Below, piece after piece: positions 9,165-18,003 of a stretch of DNA of 64,000 bases. The notes below the pieces were generated by a model. The model was not told where the DNA came from. It was given only the letters and a program-made list of their open reading frames with translations, and did no database searches. This stretch comes from an uncultured Prevotellaceae bacterium (GTDB lineage: Bacteria; Bacteroidota; Bacteroidia; Bacteroidales; Bacteroidaceae), in NCBI GenBank assembly GCA_902800495.1, contig CADCET010000002.1, positions 1-64,000 of the forward strand, written 5' to 3'. Both the position numbers and the translations under genes were made by a program. The number at the start of each line of letters is the position of its first letter. The stretch's first letter is position 1.

Positions 9165-12068
9165 TTAGTATCCGAATATCTCGCTAAGCGATACGCGACG
9201 CACGGGGCCAAACTTCTGCAGGGCAGCCATGTCGAGTTCCTTCTCGTCGCCAAGGATGATATAGCGGTAGGACTTGTGGGCAATGTTCTTTTGCTCGAAT
9301 TCAACGACGTCCTTGAGCGTCAGCTTGGGCAGCGCCTCGTAGACGGTCTTATTGATGTCGTAGTCAAGTCCCAGGTCGCGTGCTGCAAGCCATGCGTTAA
9401 TCAACTCGAACTTCGTGACGCGGCGGCTGGCCAACTGCTTAGACAGACTCTCCTTGGCTATCTCGAACGATGTGTCGCTCTCGGGCATGGTGTCGAGGAT
9501 GGTGTGGAAGTGGCTGACGCAGTCGATCATCTTGTCGTTCTGGGTGATGATATGCGTGAAGAAGTCCTCGGGCTGACCAGTCTTCAGCTGCGGACGGCGA
9601 TAGAGTGCCCAGGCGTTATAGGCCAGTCCGCGTGTCTCGCGCATCTCCTGGAAGACGACGGTGTTCATGCCGCCACCGTAGTACTCGTTGAAGAGTGCGA
9701 TGACCGGCTCCTTGTCGGGACTCCACGCCTGGTTCTCGTTGTGGTACATACGCATGTAGATGTTCTTGGCGTCGTAGGGAGCTATGAGAATCTCGTTCTC
9801 GGGCGTGGGCTGCGACTCGTAGAGTTTGAAGACCGGCGGCTGCTGCAACTTCTCGGGGACGAGGTGGCTCGTGGCTACGACGTCGGTGAGTTCGTCTTCG
9901 CTCATCGGACCATAATATAATATGGTGTGCTCATACCGGCTGAGATTCTCCAGCAGGTCGAGCAGTTCCTGGGGCTTCGTGCGACGCAGGCTGTCGGCGC
10001 TGAGCAGGTTGCGCTTCGAGTTGTAAGGACCGTAGACGCCATAGGCAAAGAGTTGGTCGAAGCAGACGCGCTGGTCGAGCTTGGCATCGGCTCGTGCCTT
10101 CTCGACGAGGCTGACATACTGGTCGTAAGCCTCCTGGTCGGCCTTGGCGTGCTGCATGAGGTTCTCGAGGAGCGCCAGTGCCTTATCCATATTCTCGCTC
10201 AGACCGTTGAGGGTGACTGTGATGTTACGGTCGCCAACGTTGATGTTGTAGTTACATGCCAGCTTATAGAACATTTGCTTCACCTGCTGGGCGGTCATCG
10301 TGTCGGTGCCGAGGTAGTCGATGTAGTCGGCAGCATAGTCGTAGCGCACGTCGGCCTGTTTGCCGAACTCGTAGCGGAAGGCGAGCTGGAAGCGTCCGTT
10401 GTCGGTATTCTTGACATACACAAGGGGCAAGCCATTGTGAGCGGTGTCGAAGATAAGGTCACGCTTGAAGTCGACGAAGCGCGGCTCGATGGGTTCAACC
10501 TCGGCGGCCTGAATGTCCTTGACAAACTGACTGACATTCTCGCGGTTGGCGTCAATCGGCGTGATGGCGGGCTTGTCAATCTTCTTCTGGTTGGGGTCTA
10601 CGCCCTGACGCTTATAGACAGCAGCATAGCCGTCGGTGAAGTAGCGGTTGGCGAAGTCCTGTATCTGCTGCTTGGTGATGCCGGCGATGCGGTCGAGGCG
10701 TGTGGCCTCCTGCTGCCATGACTTGCCCAGGATGAAGGCGTCGACAAAGAAGTCGGCGCGCGAGCGATTGTTCTCGAGGGCGTTGTAATACTGCAGCTTC
10801 ATGTTGTTAACCACCGACGGCAGGAGGTCGTCGGAGAAGTCGCCACTCTTGAGCTTGCCAATCTCGTCGAGCAGCAGTTGGCGCACCTCGTCGAGGGTCT
10901 GTCCTTCCTTCGGTGTACCAGCCATGATGAACATCGAGTAGTCCATGAGGGTCTCTGCCCCACCCCAGGCTTCGAGCATCTTCATCTGCTGGTTGATGTC
11001 GAGGTCGATAAGTCCGGCAGTACCGTTGCTCATCATGTGAGAGATGACGTCGAGGGTGTCGGCCTGCAACGAAGCACCACGGCCAAAGCGCCAGCCAAGC
11101 CAGATGGTCTCGGCCTCGGGGCCGATGACGGTAGTATTCTGCGGAGAGGTCAGTACGGGCTGCTCGGGGAACTGGGGCTGCGTCACGTCATCGGCGGGCT
11201 GCCAGGCTCCGAAGTACTTGTCGATAGTGGCAATCACCTCGTCAGGGTCGAAGTCGCCCGCCATGCAGATGGCCACGTTGTTAGGCACGTACCACTTGCG
11301 GAAGTACTCCTTGATATTGGTAATCGAAGGGTTCTTCAGGTGCTCCTGGGTGCCGATGGTGGTCTGCGTGCCGTAGGGGTGCGTCGGGAACAACTCGGCA
11401 CAGAGAGCCTCGTAGAGTTTGCGCACATCCTGCGTCAGTCCGATGTTATACTCCTCGTAGACAGCCTCCAACTCGGTATGGAAGCCGCGGATAACCATAT
11501 TCTGGAAACGGTCGCTCTGGATCTTCGCCCAGTTCTCGACTTCGTTCGAGGGGATGTCCTCGGTGTAGCAGGTGACGTCGTTCGAGGTGTAGGCATTGGT
11601 ACCCTCGGCGCCGATGGCCGCCATCAGCTTGTCATACTCATTGGGGATGAAGAACTGCGCAGCCACCTGCGAGACGCTGTCGATGCCGCTATAGGCCTGA
11701 CGGCGCTCTTCAGGGTCGGTCAGCTTGCGGTACTGCTCGTAACGCTGCTCGATGTCGGCCAGCAGGGGTGCCTCCTTAGCTGAGTCGGTGACGCCGAACT
11801 GTCCCGTGCCCTTGAACATGATATGTTCCAGGTAGTGGGCCAGACCGGTAGTCTCGGCAGGGTCGTTCTTCGAACCCGTGCGAACGGCAATGTACGTCTG
11901 AATGCGCGGTTGCTCCTTGTTAACACTGAGGTAGACCTTCAGTCCGTTCTCAAGCGTGTAGATGCGGGTCTTGGAGAGGTCGTCCTTGACCTCCTCGTAC
12001 TTGTACTTTTCACACGCAGTCAGTCCTAGTCCCACCAGGGCTGCTGCCACAAACAGCTTCAGTTTCAT
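9165..12068 (-). CDS. M16-family (pitrilysin-like) zinc peptidase lipoprotein
   Basis: The 967-aa protein starts with a lipoprotein signal (GLGLTAC, lipidated C19). The inverted zinc motif HxxEH is intact as HYLEH (residues 78-82), with a downstream glutamate in the EAVYEEYN block. A second, inactive M16 half covers about 540-950, as in two-lobed pitrilysins. It probably degrades peptides at the periplasmic face or cell surface. It starts 17 nt after the DUF4954 gene and has no promoter of its own, which places it third in an hflX, DUF4954, M16 operon. Confidence 0.92.
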   Translation of the reverse strand: MKLKLFVAAALVGLGLTACEKYKYEEVKDDLSKTRIYTLENGLKVYLSVNKEQPRIQTYIAVRTGSKNDPAETTGLAHYLEHIMFKGTGQFGVTDSAKEAPLLADIEQRYEQYRKLTDPEERRQAYSGIDSVSQVAAQFFIPNEYDKLMAAIGAEGTNAYTSNDVTCYTEDIPSNEVENWAKIQSDRFQNMVIRGFHTELEAVYEEYNIGLTQDVRKLYEALCAELFPTHPYGTQTTIGTQEHLKNPSITNIKEYFRKWYVPNNVAICMAGDFDPDEVIATIDKYFGAWQPADDVTQPQFPEQPVLTSPQNTTVIGPEAETIWLGWRFGRGASLQADTLDVISHMMSNGTAGLIDLDINQQMKMLEAWGGAETLMDYSMFIMAGTPKEGQTLDEVRQLLLDEIGKLKSGDFSDDLLPSVVNNMKLQYYNALENNRSRADFFVDAFILGKSWQQEATRLDRIAGITKQQIQDFANRYFTDGYAAVYKRQGVDPNQKKIDKPAITPIDANRENVSQFVKDIQAAEVEPIEPRFVDFKRDLIFDTAHNGLPLVYVKNTDNGRFQLAFRYEFGKQADVRYDYAADYIDYLGTDTMTAQQVKQMFYKLACNYNINVGDRNITVTLNGLSENMDKALALLENLMQHAKADQEAYDQYVSLVEKARADAKLDQRVCFDQLFAYGVYGPYNSKRNLLSADSLRRTKPQELLDLLENLSRYEHTILYYGPMSEDELTDVVATSHLVPEKLQQPPVFKLYESQPTPENEILIAPYDAKNIYMRMYHNENQAWSPDKEPVIALFNEYYGGGMNTVVFQEMRETRGLAYNAWALYRRPQLKTGQPEDFFTHIITQNDKMIDCVSHFHTILDTMPESDTSFEIAKESLSKQLASRRVTKFELINAWLAARDLGLDYDINKTVYEALPKLTLKDVVEFEQKNIAHKSYRYIILGDEKELDMAALQKFGPVRRVSLSEIFGY

Positions 12069-12085
12069 ATTACAAATTTTAAAAC

Positions 12086-13939
12086 CTAATTCTCATAGTC
12101 AATCTCGTGATCGAGCTTGGAGAGGAAATCGTCGAACACCTCCTGCTCGACGTCGCCCATGGCGAACTCCTTCTCAGCATCCTTGCGGATTTCGGCAATC
12201 CAGGCACGGCGGGCACGGACATAGTCCTCGCGGATACGCTCACAGGCAGCCGCATCGAGTTCGTCAAGATGGTAGTAGTCGAGAATCATCTGGTAAGACC
12301 ACGCCCAGCGATAGTCGCTATAGTGGTTATTGATGTCGACGAAGCGGTCGAGCACCTGCTGGATGTTATCGAGCTTGCCCAACTTGATGTCGTCAATGAG
12401 CCGCAGTTCCTCGCTCTCGGGCAACAGCAGTCCGCTGAGGTCGACCCAGCGTCCCTTGCCGACGGTACTCACGGGGCGCCCTATGTAGCCCTCCTTCTGA
12501 GCACGCTTCAGGACGGCACCCATATAGATGCGCAGGGCGATGTCGTAATACTTCAGGCCCTTACGCAGCGACGTGGCATTGATGACGTATTCGTGGAAAT
12601 TGTAGGTTGACACATTGTCGCCCGAAGCCTCGCGCAGTGCCTTCAGGATGTTGATGCCCTGCATAATCTCGCCCACGGTGAAAGGCGACAACCAGTCGAA
12701 GTTGATGATTGACTTGCGCGACTGCCGCGACCGTTTGTCGCGCTTAGGCCATTTCTTGATATCGCGGTAGAGTCCCACTGTCGTGATATTACGGCCGGGA
12801 ACGAGATAGCAGTCCTCGCCGTAGGCCAGCAGATAGGAGAACGGCAGATAGCGGGTGTCGGGATGGTGCATCAGCTTGCCGAAGCAGACGGAGAAGGCTC
12901 CTATGGTGGCAGGCATCAGGATATAGGCTCCCGAAGCAGTCTTCGTGCCACGCTCCAGAGTACCGTAGTGTAGCGGTCCCATCTTGTAAGCATGGTTCGA
13001 GAAGTTGGTATTCGACCCGGCATTGTAGAACGAGAACTCGCCGCCGATGAGCAGACTCGACTTATGGTGAGAAGCAGAGAACGGTCCGCAGAAGGCCGCA
13101 CAGGCCTCGCCGTTGGCCATGTAGGAGTTGGCGAAGAACAGGCTGGCCTCAGCGGTAAAGCCGTTGGTTATCTGACAAGCCTCGCCGACGAAGCAGTCCT
13201 GCATCTTCACAGAGTTGTTGATGCTGCAACCGTCGCAGATAATCGAGTTCTCGCAGATGACGCCCGTGCCGATGAACACCGGTGCGTCCATCGACGACAT
13301 CACCGTACACTCCGACAAGCGGGCGGCACCGCTGATTTCGCAGTAGCCTTTGATGACGGTGTTGGTAATGTCCTTCGCATTGATAATCTTCACGTTGTTG
13401 CCTATGAAGCCGCGCTTGGGACGTGTCACCCGCAACTCGTCCTCTATCATCTGCTGCAACGCCTGCCTCAGTTCCTTATCGCGGTTGTACTTCACCATAA
13501 AGGCCGCTAACTGTGAGTTCAGCTCGCGGAAGATAGTGACATTGCCGTCGCCCATCTCATTGAGCACCGAGATGACGGCTCCTTCGCCGTAGGTGGCATC
13601 GTCGGTCGTCTCCATTGTGCAAACATTCGAGATGTAACAGTCGTCGCCAATGGTGTAATTATTGATAAAGTTCCCGACCGACTCTATGAGGCAGTCGTTG
13701 CCCACGGTAACATTGCGCAGCGTGGCGTCGTTGATGCCAGAGTGCTTGAAAAAACCCTTGGTCACTTCGACCGTCTTATTGAACTCGCCTAAGCGGATAT
13801 CGCCATAGAACATCACACGGTGGTGATTATAAGGTTTGAAGCCTTCGGCCACCATCACGCGCTGCCAGTCCTCGGCCCAGCAAACATTCTTCTCGAGAAC
13901 TTCAATCTCAGAAGCAGTCAGTTGTCTGTATTCATTCAT
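12086..13939 (-). CDS. DUF4954 family protein with left-handed beta-helix repeats
   Basis: The 617-aa cytoplasmic protein has no signal peptide. Residues of about 65-330 carry hexapeptide repeats of the kind found in acyl- and nucleotidyl-transferases (VTVGNDCLIESVG, then IGDDCYISNV and VICENSIICDG), followed by a mostly helical C-terminal half. This is the Bacteroidota family DUF4954, whose function is unknown; a sugar-nucleotide or acyl-transfer role is only suggested by the fold. I start at 13939 (MNEYRQLTASE) rather than at 14095, because the earlier start would lie inside hflX and adds a basic stretch without family similarity. The start overlaps the hflX stop by 8 nt, so the two genes are translationally coupled. 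Confidence 0.88.
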   Translation of the reverse strand: MNEYRQLTASEIEVLEKNVCWAEDWQRVMVAEGFKPYNHHRVMFYGDIRLGEFNKTVEVTKGFFKHSGINDATLRNVTVGNDCLIESVGNFINNYTIGDDCYISNVCTMETTDDATYGEGAVISVLNEMGDGNVTIFRELNSQLAAFMVKYNRDKELRQALQQMIEDELRVTRPKRGFIGNNVKIINAKDITNTVIKGYCEISGAARLSECTVMSSMDAPVFIGTGVICENSIICDGCSINNSVKMQDCFVGEACQITNGFTAEASLFFANSYMANGEACAAFCGPFSASHHKSSLLIGGEFSFYNAGSNTNFSNHAYKMGPLHYGTLERGTKTASGAYILMPATIGAFSVCFGKLMHHPDTRYLPFSYLLAYGEDCYLVPGRNITTVGLYRDIKKWPKRDKRSRQSRKSIINFDWLSPFTVGEIMQGINILKALREASGDNVSTYNFHEYVINATSLRKGLKYYDIALRIYMGAVLKRAQKEGYIGRPVSTVGKGRWVDLSGLLLPESEELRLIDDIKLGKLDNIQQVLDRFVDINNHYSDYRWAWSYQMILDYYHLDELDAAACERIREDYVRARRAWIAEIRKDAEKEFAMGDVEQEVFDDFLSKLDHEIDYEN

Positions 13940-15206
13940 AGTCTTGGTATAAAAAGTCGTTATAAGGATATTTCTGTACATGCAGCTCGCGAACCTTTTT
14001 ATAAAGCACGGTTCGCAGCTCCTCGATATTCTCTTTCTGCTTTGCCGATATGAACAGCGGGGCGGGAGCAAATTCTTCACTCTTACCCTTTTCACTTACC
14101 TTCGCCATCCATGTTTGTTTCAGTTCGTCGAGCGAAATGTTCTCACGCGTGGGTTCTGTCAGGTCGTCTTCGTCCTGCGGTGTCCACTGGTAGGCGTCAA
14201 TCTTGTTGAAGACGAGCATCGACGGCTTGTCGGCACAGCCCAGCTCGGCAAGCGTGTTCTCGACGACGTTAATCTGCTCCTCGAAGTCGGGATGCGAGAT
14301 GTCCACCACATGCACCAAAAGGTCGGCCTCGCGCACCTCGTCGAGGGTCGACTTGAACGATTCTACCAGGTCGCTGGGCAGCTTGCGGATGAAGCCCACG
14401 GTGTCGGCCAGCAGGAAGGGCAGGTTGTCGATGGTCATCTTGCGCACCGTCGTGTCGAGTGTGGCAAAGAGTTTGTTCTCGGCAAAGACTTCGCTCTTCG
14501 ACAGCAGGTTCATCATCGTCGACTTGCCCACATTGGTGTAGCCCACCAGTGCCACGCGGATAAGCCGTCCGCGGTTCTTACGCTGCGTGGTCTTCTGCTG
14601 GTCAATCTCCTTCAGGCGCTGCTTCAACAGGGTGATGCGCTGCAGGATGATGCGGCGGTCCATCTCCAACTGCGTCTCGCCAGGGCCACGCAAGCCCACC
14701 GAACCTTTGCCACCGCCGGAACCAGAGCCGCCACCCTGGCGTTCCAAGTGCGTCCACAGCCGTTGCAGTCGGGGCAGCATATAGCGGTGCTGCGCCAGTT
14801 CCACTTGCGCCTTGGCCTCGGCCGTCTGGGCACGCATAGCAAAGATGTCGAGTATCAGACTGGTACGGTCGAGAATCTTCACCTGCAGTTCCTTCTCAAT
14901 GTTACGCAACTGCTTGGCCGTCAGTTCGTCGTCGAAGATGACCATGCCGACGGGCTCGTCGGCATCCTCCTGCGCCTTGATATATGCCTTGATTTCCTGC
15001 AGTTTGCCACTGCCAACGTAAGTCACAGCACTGGGCCCGCCCACCCGCTGGGTGAAGCGGCGCACGACCACAGCTCCAGCCGTATCAGCCAGGAACTCCA
15101 GTTCGTCTAAATATTCCTTGGTCTTAGCCTCGTCTTGCTGGTTTGTTATAAGGCCGACCAGCACCGCCGTCTCTGCCTTTGCCTCCGATATTACAAATTC
15201 TTTCAT
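13932..15206 (-). CDS. hflX: Ribosome-associated GTPase HflX
   Basis: HflX binds the large ribosomal subunit and splits stalled or stressed ribosomes. The 424-aa protein has the N-terminal HflX domain, a glycine-rich loop (SGSGGGKGSVGLRGPGE), and a GTPase domain with G1 GYTNVGKST (222-230), G3 DTVGF, G4 NKID and G5 SAK. It heads an operon with DUF4954 and the M16 peptidase, and its own promoter is at 15232-15263. Confidence 0.96.
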   Translation of the reverse strand: MKEFVISEAKAETAVLVGLITNQQDEAKTKEYLDELEFLADTAGAVVVRRFTQRVGGPSAVTYVGSGKLQEIKAYIKAQEDADEPVGMVIFDDELTAKQLRNIEKELQVKILDRTSLILDIFAMRAQTAEAKAQVELAQHRYMLPRLQRLWTHLERQGGGSGSGGGKGSVGLRGPGETQLEMDRRIILQRITLLKQRLKEIDQQKTTQRKNRGRLIRVALVGYTNVGKSTMMNLLSKSEVFAENKLFATLDTTVRKMTIDNLPFLLADTVGFIRKLPSDLVESFKSTLDEVREADLLVHVVDISHPDFEEQINVVENTLAELGCADKPSMLVFNKIDAYQWTPQDEDDLTEPTRENISLDELKQTWMAKVSEKGKSEEFAPAPLFISAKQKENIEELRTVLYKKVRELHVQKYPYNDFLYQDYE

Positions 15207-15231
15207 TCACATGATTCACGCTTATAGGGTG

Positions 15232-15263
15232 CAAAAATAATCATTTGTCGCGATATAAGCAAA
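15232..15263 (-). promoter_or_regulatory. Promoter of the hflX operon
   Basis: On the minus strand, TTTG (15260-15263), 20 nt and TATTTTTG (15232-15239) fit the Bacteroidota consensus. It lies 26 nt before the hflX ATG. Confidence 0.7.
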
Positions 15264-15338
15264 AATTTTGTAGAGAAATTAAACCTTTCAGACTATTTAC
15301 ACGTCTAACCGAAGAACAAACTACCTACAAAAACCAGA

Positions 15339-17252
15339 ATGAAAAGGTTTATTACGACAGCAATGACCTTGGCCGCCGCTCTCCTGCTGACGGCCCAGTC
15401 CAACTATGACTACTCCAAACTTTGTCGCGAACAGCTTAACCGTGGCGTCGTGGCCGTCAAGACCGGCGACGGCAAGGTTGCCGTTAGCTGGCGCACCTTG
15501 AAGAGCGACCCCAAGGGACAGGCATACGACGTCTATAGAAACGGAAAGAAGCTGAACGCCAAGCCGTTGACAACCGGCGGTACGTTCTTCGTTGACAATC
15601 AGCCCCTGCAGGAGGATGCCACCTACGAAGTACGCGGCGGCGGCAAGAACGGTTCTTTCACCCTCAAGGGCAATGCCCCCGTCGGCTATCTGCCCATCGC
15701 CATCCAGAAGCCGGAGGGCGGCAAGGTGCCGATGATGCAGCAGGCTCAACGGTCGGGCAACAACACCCGACGCAGTTTCCGCAACTGGCGCGACGAAGGG
15801 TTCTACGACTACACGGCCAACGATGCCTCCGTGGGCGACGTCGACGGTGACGGACAGTACGAGATATTCCTGAAGTGGGAGCCTACCAACGCCCGCGACA
15901 ACTCGCACGACGGCTATACAGGCCCTGTGCTCATCGACTGCTACCGTTTAGACGGCACGCACCTGTGGCGCATCAACCTTGGGCGCAACATCCGCGCCGG
16001 TGCCCATTACACGCAGTTTATGGTCTACGACTTCGACGGCGACGGACGTGCAGAGATGATGGTAAGGACGGCTGACGGCACCACCGACGGCGAGGGCACC
16101 GTCATCGGCGACAGCGCCGTCGACTATAGAAACAGTGTCGGACGCATCCTCGACGGGCCGGAGTACCTGAGTGTGTTCGACGGACTGACAGGCCGCGTAC
16201 TCGACACAAAACCATACATCCCCGAACGTGGCGATGTCTCGGCCTGGGGCGACAGGAATGGCAATCGCTCTGACCGGTTCTTAGCAGCCGTGGGGTACTT
16301 GGACGGGAAACGTCCAAGCGCCATCTTCTGTCGCGGCTACTACACACGCTCCGTGCTGTGCGCCTGGAACTGGGACGGCAAGAAGCTGACGACCAACTGG
16401 ATCTTCGACACGAATGCACCGGGATGGCGCAGCTACGCCGGACAGGGCAACCACAACCTCCGCGTCGCCGACGTCGACGGTGACGGTTGCGACGAGATCA
16501 CCTACGGTTCGATGGCCATCGACCATAACGGACGCGGTCTCTACAACACGGGCATGGGTCACGGCGACGCCATCCACCTTATTGCCGACCCGAAAGACAA
16601 CAAGCTCTACATCTGGGACTGCCACGAAAACCGCCGCGACGGCTCTGACCTGAGAAATGCCCGCACAGGCAAAGTCGTTTTCCAGGTGAAATCGAGAACA
16701 GATGTCGGCCGCTGTATGGCTGCAGATATCGACCCCACGAATCCTGGTTGCGAGATGTGGAGTGCCGACAGTCACGGCATACGTAACATGAAAGGTGAAG
16801 TGATTAACGCAGCTAAGGATTCCGACGATCCGCAACACAATAACTATTTAGTCATGAACGGACGTTGGCTCTCCATGAACTTTGGCATCTGGTGGGACGG
16901 CGATTTGCTGCGCGAACTGCTCGACCGCTCAACGGTTTCGAAGTACGACTGGAGGAACCGCCAGATTGTTGACCTGCAAAAGTTTGACGGCAAGTTCAAC
17001 AACGGCACAAAGTCGAACCCCTGTCTCAGTGCTGATATCCTCGGCGACTGGCGCGAGGAGGTGCTCATCCGCAACAGCGAGTCTACCGAGCTGCGCCTCT
17101 ATGTCACCACCATCCCCACCGACTATCGCATCGACTGTCTGATGGAGGACATCCCTTACCGCCTCAGCGTGGCCACCCAGAACGTAGCTTATAACCAACC
17201 ATCGGAGCTCGGCTACTACATCGGCCCCGACCGCACGGACTACCTGAAATAG
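15339..17252 (+). CDS. Rhamnogalacturonan lyase, PL11 family
   Basis: It should cleave the rhamnose-galacturonic acid backbone of rhamnogalacturonan I by beta-elimination outside the inner membrane. The 637-aa protein has a signal peptide (about 1-19), an N-terminal beta-sandwich (LNRGVVAVKTGDGKVAVSWR), and an eight-bladed propeller with calcium-type loops DVDGDGQYE, YDFDGDGRAE and ADVDGDGCDE. The conserved end blocks LGDWREEVL and YNQPSELGYYIG are present. Two other PL11 genes lie at 52965 and 57768. It converges on a DUF2461 gene through a hairpin at 17257-17300. I see no clear TAnnTTTG promoter in the 130 nt upstream. It lacks the C-terminal tail of its two paralogues. Confidence 0.93.
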   Translation: MKRFITTAMTLAAALLLTAQSNYDYSKLCREQLNRGVVAVKTGDGKVAVSWRTLKSDPKGQAYDVYRNGKKLNAKPLTTGGTFFVDNQPLQEDATYEVRGGGKNGSFTLKGNAPVGYLPIAIQKPEGGKVPMMQQAQRSGNNTRRSFRNWRDEGFYDYTANDASVGDVDGDGQYEIFLKWEPTNARDNSHDGYTGPVLIDCYRLDGTHLWRINLGRNIRAGAHYTQFMVYDFDGDGRAEMMVRTADGTTDGEGTVIGDSAVDYRNSVGRILDGPEYLSVFDGLTGRVLDTKPYIPERGDVSAWGDRNGNRSDRFLAAVGYLDGKRPSAIFCRGYYTRSVLCAWNWDGKKLTTNWIFDTNAPGWRSYAGQGNHNLRVADVDGDGCDEITYGSMAIDHNGRGLYNTGMGHGDAIHLIADPKDNKLYIWDCHENRRDGSDLRNARTGKVVFQVKSRTDVGRCMAADIDPTNPGCEMWSADSHGIRNMKGEVINAAKDSDDPQHNNYLVMNGRWLSMNFGIWWDGDLLRELLDRSTVSKYDWRNRQIVDLQKFDGKFNNGTKSNPCLSADILGDWREEVLIRNSESTELRLYVTTIPTDYRIDCLMEDIPYRLSVATQNVAYNQPSELGYYIGPDRTDYLK

Positions 17253-17256
17253 CGGC

Positions 17257-17300
17257 AACGCCGTGATTGTCGGCTATTCGTAGTCGTCAATCACGGCGTT
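17257..17300. terminator. Hairpin between convergent PL11 and DUF2461 genes
   Basis: Arms AACGCCGTGATTG (17257-17269) and CAATCACGGCGTT (17288-17300) pair perfectly over 13 bp with an 18-nt loop. The right arm codes for the last residues of the DUF2461 protein and its stop codon lies in the loop. Confidence 0.75.
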
Positions 17301-17999
17301 CATCATATCCATCATCGGCTTGGCAGCACGGAACATACGCTCTGCCTCGTCGAGCCAAGCATCACCCTGATAGAAGTCGTCGGGCACCTGATGCCAGCAG
17401 CAGTAGTCCTTCTGGCGCAAATAGTCTATGTACTCCCAGTCGCGAGGAAAACCCGAAGGACAGGTCTTCAGCTTTTCAAGTCCGAAACCCTGTGGCTGGT
17501 CCCAGCTCGACACATCGGTAGGCGTCTTTAAACTGCTGTCAACCGGACTGCCGAAATACTTCAAGAACTCCGGACTCTGCACACACTTCAGCCACTCCGC
17601 CGTGTTCGCCATAATCTCGTTGCGACACGAAGTCAGGATGTTCGTCGGCAGCCAGTAGTTGCCACAAGCCACCATACAGTGGCCAGGCTCTATATGCAGG
17701 TAGTAGCCGCCATGCAGTGCCTTCTTGCCGTGGGCAGCGATGTAGGCGCCAAGGTGGTTTTTGTAGGGCGACTTGTCGTTGGAGAAGCGCGTGTCACGAT
17801 AGAAACGATAGGTGCAGTCCTTCACCGTCAAGTGGGCTATCGATGGGTCGAACGTCATGATACGACAAATAGCCTGCTGAATGCCCTGTTCGAAATCAGC
17901 ACGAATGGCATCGTACTCCTGCTTATGCTCCAGAAACCAAGGGCGGTTGTTGTTGGCCGTCAACTGGCGCAGATATTTTAGAATCCTTTTTGCATTCAT
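17274..17999 (-). CDS. DUF2461 / TIGR02453 family protein
   Basis: The 241-aa protein shows the family's conserved blocks: NRPWFLEHKQEYDAIRADFE near the start, then YRFYRDTRFSNDKSPYKNHLGAYI and GGYYLHIEPG. There is no signal peptide. The family is widespread and its biochemical role is unknown. The gene follows the GH28 gene by 4 nt and is last in the DUF4419, esterase, GH28 operon, though such placement does not prove a pectin role. Its 3' end forms one arm of the terminator hairpin. Confidence 0.92.
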   Translation of the reverse strand: MNAKRILKYLRQLTANNNRPWFLEHKQEYDAIRADFEQGIQQAICRIMTFDPSIAHLTVKDCTYRFYRDTRFSNDKSPYKNHLGAYIAAHGKKALHGGYYLHIEPGHCMVACGNYWLPTNILTSCRNEIMANTAEWLKCVQSPEFLKYFGSPVDSSLKTPTDVSSWDQPQGFGLEKLKTCPSGFPRDWEYIDYLRQKDYCCWHQVPDDFYQGDAWLDEAERMFRAAKPMMDMMNAVIDDYE

Positions 18000-18003
18000 C
18001 TTC

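Noticed and set aside
13940-14095. Upstream extension of the DUF4954 protein
   Set aside because: It would lie within hflX and adds basic residues unlike the family. The start at 13939 gives the usual 8-nt coupled overlap.
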